A DNA stretch of 64,000 bases from Candidatus Alistipes faecigallinarum (GTDB taxonomy: Bacteria > Bacteroidota > Bacteroidia > Bacteroidales > Rikenellaceae), in NCBI GenBank assembly GCA_019115605.1, contig DXDG01000016.1, forward strand, positions 1 to 64,000. The letters are read 5' to 3'. Below the pieces are notes generated by a model. It had not been told where the DNA came from and ran no database searches. It saw only the letters and a list, made by a program, of their open reading frames with translations. The position numbers and the translations under genes are program-made. This document shows, piece by piece, positions 47,486 through 56,572 of this stretch. Within the stretch, counting starts at the first letter, position 1, and each line of letters starts with the position of its first letter.

Positions 47486-48898
47486 ATGGCATCCAATCTC
47501 TTTAAAAGGTACATCTGGCTGGCCGACACGATCCATCGCTACGGGCCGATTACGCTGGCCGAGATCCGTGCCCGCTGGCAGCGCAGCGCGCTCTACGACG
47601 GCCGTCCGCTGGCACGGCGGACCTTCCATACCCACCGCGACGCGGTCGAGGAACTGTTCGATATCTCGATCGTCTGCGACGAACGCACCAACCGTTACTC
47701 TGTTGCCAACAGCGAGGATCTCAACTCGCACAACATCACAAACTGGTTGCTCGATAGTTTTGCCGTCGGGCAGTCGCTGCGCGAGGCCCGCACGCTGCAT
47801 AACCGCGTGCTGGTCGAGGAGGTTCCCTCGGCCCGGGGGCATCTTCCCGAACTGCTCGACGCCATGCGCGAGAACCGGCAGGTGGTCGTTACCTATCAGC
47901 CCTTCACGGGGGACGAGGCCTTCGACCTCCGTCTTCAGCCGCTTTTCGTCAAGCTCCGCGACCGGCGCTGGTACCTCTACGCCGACAAGCCCGACAATGC
48001 GAAGATCAAGCTCTATGCGCTGGACCGCATGGTGAAGATCCGCGTGACCGACGATCGCTTTACGCCGCCCGAGGAGCTGGATCCGGCCGGCTACCTGGCC
48101 GGGGCCTTCGGCGTGGCGGTCTATGACGATATCCGCCCCTGCACGATCCGGGTCCGGGTCGCGGGCGACGGCGTCAAGTATCTCCGCACGCTGCCCCTCC
48201 ACGCCTCGCAGCAGGAGGTCGAGACGCATGACGACTATGCCATTTTCGAATTTCACGTGGCACCGACGCCGGAGTTTTACCAGGCCATGTTAAACTGCCA
48301 CGGCAATTTCGAGGTGCTCTCGCCGGACAATGTACGGAAGGAGATACGGCGCATTATCGGGGACCTCGAAGCTCTCTACGATTACAACGTCCAGAAAGTG
48401 ATCTTTCTCGATTTCGACGGTGTGATGAATACCGAGCGTTACATTGCCGAACGGCGCAGGAACGGGCTTCCGGTTTCAGACCGTTACGGTTATCTGTTCG
48501 ACCCTGAGGCCGTGGACAACCTGCGGCGGATCATCGATGCAACCGGTGCCGCAGTGGTCATCTCCTCGTCATGGCGACTGGAGGGCGAAGAGCGAATGGA
48601 AGCCATGTGGCATGAGCGGACTCTGCCGGGGAAGTTGATTGGCGAGACCGGTCAATCGCAGTATGCCAACTTCGCGATGTCCGCCGGAGAGACGGCCGGA
48701 GCCGCCAAGGGAGAGGAGATTCGCAGTTGGCTGAAAGGGCACGCTCCGCAGCCATACAGCTATGTAATTCTTGACGATGAGGCGGATATTCGACCGGAAC
48801 AGCTGCCGCACTTCATTCAAACCGATCCCCGCATCGGCATTACCCGCGCGGATGCTGAACGAGCCATCTTGATTCTAAACGGCAATGACCATGACTGA
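47486..48898 (+). CDS. WYL-domain regulator fused to a HAD domain (Swiss-army-knife RNA-repair HAD type)
   Basis: 470 aa; N-terminal HTH/WYL (VVTYQPF, RRWYLYA, YALDRMVKI) then VIFLDFDGVMNTERY...VVISSSWRLEG...YVILDDEADI. Confidence 0.85.
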   Translation: MASNLFKRYIWLADTIHRYGPITLAEIRARWQRSALYDGRPLARRTFHTHRDAVEELFDISIVCDERTNRYSVANSEDLNSHNITNWLLDSFAVGQSLREARTLHNRVLVEEVPSARGHLPELLDAMRENRQVVVTYQPFTGDEAFDLRLQPLFVKLRDRRWYLYADKPDNAKIKLYALDRMVKIRVTDDRFTPPEELDPAGYLAGAFGVAVYDDIRPCTIRVRVAGDGVKYLRTLPLHASQQEVETHDDYAIFEFHVAPTPEFYQAMLNCHGNFEVLSPDNVRKEIRRIIGDLEALYDYNVQKVIFLDFDGVMNTERYIAERRRNGLPVSDRYGYLFDPEAVDNLRRIIDATGAAVVISSSWRLEGEERMEAMWHERTLPGKLIGETGQSQYANFAMSAGETAGAAKGEEIRSWLKGHAPQPYSYVILDDEADIRPEQLPHFIQTDPRIGITRADAERAILILNGNDHD

Positions 48899-49640
48899 CA
48901 AGAAAAAACAATACGCTCAAAAAACAACGACTTCATTTCGGACGTTCAGCCAGCGGGCCGATGCTCCGAAAACAGCAGAGACCATCATCCCGATTGACAT
49001 TGTCGACCGACAGGGTCGCAACTACACGCTGCGGAATGCCGAGGGCTTGCAACTCCGGATCAACGAATCACTGGTCGTAGACAACGGGCTGCATATGGAT
49101 GCGCAAGCAGGGAAACTGCTCGTCCCCGAATCACTCGTCCGGGGCTGGTTTGAACCGATCCACCGAGAGCAACAGAAGCGGGAAGAGCAACGGCTCCAGG
49201 ATCTCTTTGCCGCATCGGTGCCGCTCGTCTGGCACCACCGTGAACGGATTCTTGCCGACCCGCAAATCTTCGGAGCCCGCACGCCGATGCGCATCCGCAT
49301 GGCCTATGTTTCGATGCAGGATTCGGGACCCTATCCACTGGGCGTGGTGGTCCAGGCATGGACCGAATACGAGGAGTGCTATACGCGCGTATGCCCGAAA
49401 TGCGGCGGACAGATGCTGATTTATTCCTTCTCCGGATCGCCGTTAAGCGGCCGCAGCAGCCATTCGGCCACATGCACCGCATGCGGCTACCAACAACACC
49501 ACGTCGACGAAGGCAGTTTCGGCCGCCTTGCCTCACCGATCATGCGTATCGCCAGCCAGTATCGAGATCTGCCGAAGGATGATGCACTGTCGCTCGAAGA
49601 GGCCATGGCACTTCTAAACAAAAGAAAATCTCTAAGATAA
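48885..49640 (+). CDS. hypothetical Zn-ribbon protein
   Basis: 251 aa; CPKCGGQ...CTACG; start overlaps the end of the WYL-HAD gene. Confidence 0.7.
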   Translation: MTMTDKKKQYAQKTTTSFRTFSQRADAPKTAETIIPIDIVDRQGRNYTLRNAEGLQLRINESLVVDNGLHMDAQAGKLLVPESLVRGWFEPIHREQQKREEQRLQDLFAASVPLVWHHRERILADPQIFGARTPMRIRMAYVSMQDSGPYPLGVVVQAWTEYEECYTRVCPKCGGQMLIYSFSGSPLSGRSSHSATCTACGYQQHHVDEGSFGRLASPIMRIASQYRDLPKDDALSLEEAMALLNKRKSLR

Positions 49641-49665
49641 TTGTATCTTTATAAAAAAGATTCTT

Positions 49666-50733
49666 ATGAAAAGCAAAGTAGACGACCGTAAATCTCCCAT
49701 TCAGAAAGAGATAGAAGTTCAGATCCTAAATATTCTGAGGAATCGAATTACATGTAGCGGAATGAAGAATCGAATCATCTTCACTGATTATATCGATTTT
49801 TTAGTCGACAGCCAGACCAAAAAACTATCCATGGCTATTCATGAAAAAAAGTTTTATTACGAAGGGAAGACTGTAAAAACGAAATACGGTTATGAAATGA
49901 ACCCAGTCTGCCAAAACATGCAGACAGATTATGCCTCATTCGAGGCCTGGGCTCTCTGTCTCAAATATTGGCTTTCGGACCAGATTGAAACGGTCTGTCT
50001 AAGATGGGATGAGCCGCAGCACATCGATGTGGTCCGGCAACGTCACTACAACCGGTTCCTCTATCGGGTTCTCAAAATGCAGGAACACTTCGAATGGTTC
50101 AGCATTGAAGCAGAAAATACTCCGGCAGTACGGAACTTCCAGACTGAACTTGAAAGCGGCAACCTGTACCTCAATATTCCCCGCAACGAGGCATCAACAC
50201 CACAAAAGGAGTCATCTGAAGCAACCATCGAAAGAAGTTTCATCTCCCGAAAAGAGTTGTTCAAGGGTGTGGATTTCGACGCATGCGGCAATCAATTGCC
50301 GGTAGGGGTTTTCAGGGATTCGGTTTCCAACACAAATGCTCTGTTTACCGGAGGAAAAAGTGCCATTGACTTGTGGGCAATCCGTTCCGATGAATTGTGG
50401 ATCTTTGAATTGAAATACCGAAATAAAAAAATCGGCATTCTGACCGAATTGCTTTTTTATCTGTGGCTCATGGAGGATCTTTGTCTGAATCATACAATCC
50501 ATTACGGCCCGCACACTGACAAGACAACCATGCCCCGAAACTTCGACAAATTCTATGACAGGACAAACGGCGACATTGCGGCTATCCACGGAGTCCTGCT
50601 GATTGATGAATTGCATCCGGCCATTTCTCCGGATCTTCTTGCTTTTATCAATCGTGAAGACAGGAATAAACGGAGTACGATCCACGCCCAATATTACAAA
50701 TGCCAATCCGACAAAAAGATCATATTGCTATGA
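49666..50733 (+). CDS. putative PD-(D/E)XK nuclease-like protein
   Basis: 355 aa; KSAIDLWAIRSDELWIFELKYRNKKIGILTELLFYLWLM resembles D-(x)n-ExK. Confidence 0.55.
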   Translation: MKSKVDDRKSPIQKEIEVQILNILRNRITCSGMKNRIIFTDYIDFLVDSQTKKLSMAIHEKKFYYEGKTVKTKYGYEMNPVCQNMQTDYASFEAWALCLKYWLSDQIETVCLRWDEPQHIDVVRQRHYNRFLYRVLKMQEHFEWFSIEAENTPAVRNFQTELESGNLYLNIPRNEASTPQKESSEATIERSFISRKELFKGVDFDACGNQLPVGVFRDSVSNTNALFTGGKSAIDLWAIRSDELWIFELKYRNKKIGILTELLFYLWLMEDLCLNHTIHYGPHTDKTTMPRNFDKFYDRTNGDIAAIHGVLLIDELHPAISPDLLAFINREDRNKRSTIHAQYYKCQSDKKIILL

Positions 50734-52004
50734 CCATCACCATTCACCGCGGAACCCACGAAATCGGCGGCAGCTGTGTCGAGATACGTACCCGGCAGGC
50801 AAAAATCCTGCTCGATCTGGGTCTGCCGCTCGATTTCGACTCCCGACCCCAGGAGCAGCAGGAGCAAATCCGCCGCGAGGCCCTCGAATGGGCGCAGGAC
50901 GCCGATGCCATCTTCATCAGCCACTACCATGCCGACCACCACGGTCTGCTGCCCGATACGCACCGGGATGTGGCCATCTACGCTACGGCCGGGACGGCGG
51001 CCATGATGCACGTCACCGAGGTGATTCATGGACGCGGCGATGCCGACTATCTGCGCCATATCAGAATCCTCGCCAAGGAGGCTGACGACCGGAAGTTCGA
51101 GCCGGTAATCGTGGGCGATATTTGTATCACGCCCTACACGGTCGACCATGCGGCCTATGATGCCTGCGCCTTTCTGATCGAAGCCGAAGGCCGGCGAATC
51201 CTCTACAGCGGAGACATCCGCCGTCACGGGGTGAAAGGCTTTCTCTACCACAACCTGCCCCGGAAGGTCGACTGCCTGCTGCTCGAGGGGACCAATCTGA
51301 CCACCGAAAAGGAGTGTATGAGCGAAGCGGAGATTTGCGAACGTTTCAAGGAGCAGTTCCGCACCGATGCCGACAAGCTGCACTACATCTGGTGCTCGGG
51401 GCAGAACATCGACCGGATCGTCCAGATCTACAAGGCGGCGCTCGTCTGTTCGCGCAAGCTGATTGTGGATACCTACGTCGCCTATGTGCTGGAAGCGGTC
51501 CACCGTTTCAAGTCGTCGATCCCGTCGCCGCTCTCTCCGTTCGAGGGACACGATGTTTTCCGGTATTTCTGTTTGCCGGCCCAATTGAAACGGCTCGAAG
51601 AGGCCGGAGATCCGGAGATTGTGGAGCGTCTGAAGGCACTTTCGACGGTCGACACAAAAAACATCGGACGCAATCCGGGCAAATATGCCTGGCTCATCCG
51701 CCCTTCCATGCTGTACTACATGCAGAAGTACAGCCACACGCCATCGGTCGTAGTTACCTCGATTTGGGAGGGGTATGAAAAAGACGAGCCCGAATTCATG
51801 GATTGGATCCGGGAGCGGAGTTTTGCCAATCCACACATTCATACCAGCGGCCATGCCGATGCGAAATCGCTGCAGTCGATTGTCCGTCATGTCGATCCCG
51901 GGTTGTTGATTCCGATTCACACCACCGTTCCGGAACGCTTTGCCACGCTCTTTCCCGACCGAACGGTTCGCTGTCCGCAGGACAATGAACCAATCGAGTT
52001 GTAA
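50730..52004 (+). CDS. MBL-fold metallo-hydrolase, RNase J/CPSF-like
   Basis: 424 aa; RGTHEIGGSCVEI, ISHYHADHHGLL, YSGDIRRHG, HTSGHADAKSL; ATGA overlap with upstream CDS. Confidence 0.88.
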   Translation: MTITIHRGTHEIGGSCVEIRTRQAKILLDLGLPLDFDSRPQEQQEQIRREALEWAQDADAIFISHYHADHHGLLPDTHRDVAIYATAGTAAMMHVTEVIHGRGDADYLRHIRILAKEADDRKFEPVIVGDICITPYTVDHAAYDACAFLIEAEGRRILYSGDIRRHGVKGFLYHNLPRKVDCLLLEGTNLTTEKECMSEAEICERFKEQFRTDADKLHYIWCSGQNIDRIVQIYKAALVCSRKLIVDTYVAYVLEAVHRFKSSIPSPLSPFEGHDVFRYFCLPAQLKRLEEAGDPEIVERLKALSTVDTKNIGRNPGKYAWLIRPSMLYYMQKYSHTPSVVVTSIWEGYEKDEPEFMDWIRERSFANPHIHTSGHADAKSLQSIVRHVDPGLLIPIHTTVPERFATLFPDRTVRCPQDNEPIEL

Positions 52005-52083
52005 GTTCCCTTTTTCCCAGATTCTGCCCTGTTGTGCCGCCATTCCGCACAGCAGGGCTTTTACTTTGCCGAAAAGGCTGGAT

Positions 52084-52551
52084 ATGGGAATCAGATACTA
52101 CTACAAAAACGGCAAAACGGGATTTCAGACACCCGGCGGATGCCACCTTACGAAGGCTTGCTGGGACGAGGCCTGGCTGCTGGATGATACGGACCGGGCA
52201 TTGGTGCGCGACAGCGAGGGATATGCGTTGCTGCGCATCCGCAGCGGGCGACTCATTCGTTTGGATTGTGACCGTGCGGCACCCTATGGCGACACCCTGC
52301 TGCGCATCCGCCGCAACGGGAAATACGGACTGGTGGATTTCGAGGGCCGCGCCATCATTCCTCCGCGATACGATGTGCTGACCAACCACTTTGCTCAATT
52401 CAATATCATCGGCCGCCGAGGCCGCTACGGATTGCTCAACCGACAGGGCGGATGGGCACAACCGCTTCGTTACGACGTGATTCTACCCGTCAACCAGCGG
52501 GGCAACGACCGTTTGGCCTGCATCCGCCGACACAAGGTGGTATTTCTATGA
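52084..52551 (+). CDS. WG-repeat-containing protein
   Basis: 155 aa; RRNGKYGLVDFEGRAIIPPRYDVL and RRGRYGLLNRQGGWAQPLRYDVI. Confidence 0.8.
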   Translation: MGIRYYYKNGKTGFQTPGGCHLTKACWDEAWLLDDTDRALVRDSEGYALLRIRSGRLIRLDCDRAAPYGDTLLRIRRNGKYGLVDFEGRAIIPPRYDVLTNHFAQFNIIGRRGRYGLLNRQGGWAQPLRYDVILPVNQRGNDRLACIRRHKVVFL

Positions 52552-53289
52552 AATTTCACCACTTCACCCCATCCGAGTTTGACTGTGTGGTTACTGAATC
52601 TGGTCGTGAATATTCCGTACAGCCTTGCGGTCCAACGTCTGCCTCCCCCGCGGTCTGTAAAAGGATCCCGATATATCTTTCTCGGAAATCCATCCAATTT
52701 TGCGGTCGGGTTCTAGGAATCGATGTCCCTGAGAACTATCATGGTGTATGATGGAATGCGAAACAACATGGACTCAATGGTTGCCCGTTGTTACCTCTGT
52801 ACATCATGATTGATATCTTTTTTATTGCAAAACGATCGCCATGAAGACAATATGTACACTGACGATCCACGTCCGGTAAGCTGACCCGGCAGAACGTTTG
52901 GTACATGAACGCCCCTCCCAAGATTAGGGGCAGTATTTTCAACACATCAATTGTGCAATGCGTTTCCGGAGACTTATATCATGTGAGAGATTTACAGAAT
53001 CCTCGTTTCAAAAAAGTCAAGGGATAATCAAGAAGACAGTTAATATATCCTTGATCCTGCACGACTGTTAAGATTTTACCCATGACATTCTCCCCGTTTA
53101 AGACATAGTGGCACTTCTCATAAATCGCCTATTCGTAAAGTTTTTGTATTTGGCTGATGGTTTGTTCTCGGACTTTCGATTTAAACTCATGCAATTCCCG
53201 CGCGGATACGGATTGCAATTTGTTAGTTGTCACATTTCTCATCCGGCAGTTTCCCTCTGCTGACATGAGTTCCTATACGTATTTACGGG

Positions 53290-53724
53290 CCTGTTTGATA
53301 AGCTCCTTTTTTGCTGATTCCATCCCTCTCATCTCAATATCAGGACGACATTCGATGCATTGTGCAGCGTGGTCTCTTTGACGATAATTTTACCCTTGGT
53401 AGAGTCGAGCAGTTTGCGGAACCTTCGTTCTGTTGGCTTTTGAGGTTGACGATGAACTTCATCACATCCACATCAAAATAATTGTCACGACTGTTGGGAT
53501 GGTGGTAGGATTCCGGATTTCTTCCCATTGATACAACTCTTTTTACACCACAAAGAATTCTTGTATTCAATAATCTCTCTTTGCAAATCCGAGTGCTCGG
53601 AAAAACGGAGTGCAATAAAAAGATGCTCGGATATATAGCAGCGAAGTCTGAATAATTCGACCGGATACACCGTATTCGTGTTGGAACGGGTTTCATATTT
53701 ACCCGAAAATTTTCCGAATGTCAC
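53290..53724 (-). pseudogene. probable multiply frameshifted gene remnant
   Basis: Protein-like text continues across all three minus frames: YFDVDVMKFIVNL / KPTERRFRKLLDSTKGKIIVKETTLHN / IECRPDIEMRGMESAKKELIKQARKYV*. Confidence 0.45.
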
Positions 53725-53809
53725 GATGCCGGAGACTTGATAATGTTCAGTACGACCAAAACTAATTTGTAAGGCCGATTCAAGTTATTTTGCATTGTTC
53801 TTCTTGCTG

Positions 53810-54964
53810 CTATTTGTCGGAATCATCGTTCATCCCGAACATGTCCAGGATTCGATCGATTCGAAGATCGATTTCTTCATTCGATAGAGATTCCAGATCT
53901 CGAGGTTTGCTTGACGCGGGCTTATTCTCCGACAACTCTGCCGGAAACTCATCATCCGGGATTTCGTCAATTATTATATTATCATCGATCGGATTTTGGG
54001 ACTTATCCCATTTGGTTGTCAAATCATTGATTACTGCCGGCCACACCGTAGTAGGCTCAAGGAATCTCCATATTGACTGGTCGAACCATGTGCCGCAACA
54101 GATGACCCATCTCTCTTTGGGTAGTTGGAAGATTGGTATATTCTGCAGTGTACTTTTTTTGCACTTTTGAATGATTCCGGGTAGAACCAGTCTTCCAAGC
54201 TGACGCATAAATTCCTCTTGTGCGACTGTAACTTCAAGAGGTAGCAAATCAATTCCAATCCACCGATCCGAGATTAAACAAAGGTGCCGATTTTTAGCGA
54301 ATCGGATGACCGTACAGTTGCGGGATAACGCCTGTGTCAGAAAAATTCGGAAGAAATCCGGGGAGATGCTGAATTCCTGATGACGATCTGCCATTATACG
54401 GATGTACTCCTGAAAATGAAGCATCTTGAGAGATATCCATTGTTCCGTACTTGATATTTCGTTGAGATCAGGGAGCTGTCGGCAAAGACGATCGAACTCT
54501 TCATCATTCAAGTAATAGAGATTGAGTTCACTCTTCAGTAATGCCATGCAATGTTCAAAGTCGGCATTCTGCAACATACTCTCCTTCTGCTGGCAATATT
54601 GGGGCGAAAAACGCAATATTGTTTGCATGATACACTGAATATCATTAACTGTTTGCTCAATCTCTTCGCCAGCCATGGATTGTCCAAGGCAGTTCCAGGT
54701 GCCATCGGAATTTTCACAGCATCTGTAAATCCAGAAGATAGTCCCGGATTCGTTTCTAATACTGAAATTGTCCGGAGTCTCGTCCCAAGCCAGCAACAAG
54801 GCTCCCATCGGGACGGCATCTATTCCCGGAAGGCTCCAGGGAAGCAGCACATAAGGATAAACGTCGTGTCCAAGTATGGTTCTGCGATTTACATAAAGGA
54901 ATGGGATGCTTTGTGCATAGCATTTCGCTGTTTCTGGCGATTGTGAGTTCATGGGAGTTTTCAT
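53810..54964 (-). CDS. hypothetical protein
   Basis: 384-aa uninterrupted ORF; no family recognised. Confidence 0.6.
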   Translation of the reverse strand: MKTPMNSQSPETAKCYAQSIPFLYVNRRTILGHDVYPYVLLPWSLPGIDAVPMGALLLAWDETPDNFSIRNESGTIFWIYRCCENSDGTWNCLGQSMAGEEIEQTVNDIQCIMQTILRFSPQYCQQKESMLQNADFEHCMALLKSELNLYYLNDEEFDRLCRQLPDLNEISSTEQWISLKMLHFQEYIRIMADRHQEFSISPDFFRIFLTQALSRNCTVIRFAKNRHLCLISDRWIGIDLLPLEVTVAQEEFMRQLGRLVLPGIIQKCKKSTLQNIPIFQLPKERWVICCGTWFDQSIWRFLEPTTVWPAVINDLTTKWDKSQNPIDDNIIIDEIPDDEFPAELSENKPASSKPRDLESLSNEEIDLRIDRILDMFGMNDDSDK

Positions 54965-54975
54965 TATCTATTTTA

Positions 54976-56375
54976 TTAGTTCATTTCAGTCGTGGCATGT
55001 TGCGTCCGTGCTTCGTCGAATTTCTGCTTCATGGTCGGGTTGCCGCGAGTGAGCCGGCTTATTGTCAGATTTGCGGTGTCTTGCTGGGCCAGACGCAGAT
55101 TGTTTTCCGACCCCAGCAGATTCTCCTTTACCTTTTGCAGTTTAGCGATTGTATCATCAATCTGCTTGACAGCTTCGTTGAATTTTCGGGATGCCAGGTC
55201 ATAATGCCGCCCGAACTTTTCGCGGAATTCAGTCAGCTTGTTCTCGAAATTGGTTACGTCCACCTCCCGGCTTTGTGCCTGAATCAACTGCTTTTTGTAT
55301 TCGAGGCTCTTCTTTGAAGTCTGCACCAACAGTGTGATCAGCGGAATAAAGAACTGCGGACGGATGACGTACATCTTCTCGTAACGGTGCGACACGTCGA
55401 CGATGCCTCCGTTGTAGAGCTCGTTGTCGGGTTCGAGCAGGGAGACCAGCACGGCGAACTCACATCTCTTCTTTCGTCTGTCCTCGTCCAACTTCTTGAG
55501 AAAATCCTCGTTTTTGTGTTTGGTAGCCGTAGTGTCCATTTCGTTCTTCATCTCGAACATGATGGAGACATACTCCACGCCGTCTTCCATGTCTCGGAAG
55601 ATGAAGTCACCCTTCGTTCCGTCGGTTACGTCGTTATCCTTTTCGAAGTAGGCATTCGGCAGAATGGGCCGCAGCATTTGGTTGAACAGTGTCGAGCAGT
55701 GTGTTTCAAGAGACTCGCCGATCATCTTGGTACTCATGCGCGTCTTGAAATCCCGGTAGTAGTCGATCTGCTCCTGCTTGGCTTCCAGTTCGAGTTTATG
55801 CTGCTCCTTGAGTTTGGCCGTCTCGGCTTCGGCCTTGAACCGCTCCATCTTCATGTCAGACTGGAGCTGACTGATGGGGTATGATCTCTCGCCTGAAGCT
55901 CCTGCTCTGCGCGTTTCTGCTCTTCCATGACGGCCATCTTGAGCCGTGTGTCGGCCTGATTGACGGTTGACTGGAGCGCCGTGATGGTCTTCTCCTTTTC
56001 GGCCAAAGCCAGATCGCGTTCGGCATCCTTTTGGGCTTCGATATTTTTCAGTTGTTCCTTCAGTCGGTCTACTTCCAGCTGTCTTTCGCCGTTAAGTTGT
56101 ACGGACAGAGTCTCCATCTGACTCTTAAGGCGTTCAATCTCATTCTCTTTGGCGATTAACTCCTTTTCCTTGCCATTCATTTGCTCGGCAAATTCCTTCC
56201 GTGTCCGGGCTTCTGTCAGTTCCTGTTCCGCCTTGCGTCGGGCCTCGAGTTCTTCCATACGCCGTCCGATTTCCGCGTCAAATTCGGCGTTCTTCACTTG
56301 GCTGACGATCGACGCATAATCTGCTTCGTCTACGGTAAACACGCTTCCGCAATGGGGACATTTCAGCTCTCTCAT
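54976..56375 (-). pseudogene. DUF2130 family protein, frameshifted
   Basis: Two ORFs (55851..56465 and 54976..55854) join by restoring one base near 55890: ...EQELQA-ERSYPISQLQSDMKMERFKAE... Confidence 0.8.
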
Positions 56376-56572
56376 ATTGTCTGTTTTTCTGATTTCGCAC
56401 TTGATATGTATCTCAAAATTAGGTCTTATTTGGTTTAGTTCCATATGCCTCGGACAAAATTTCATAAAAAAGTTCCGATTTTGGATTTTATTTGCAAAAG
56501 TTCGTTCTGTTCGCTAATTTTAAAGTCCAAATTTCATTTTATCCGGCAAATTCCATCCATTCAGGACATGAC

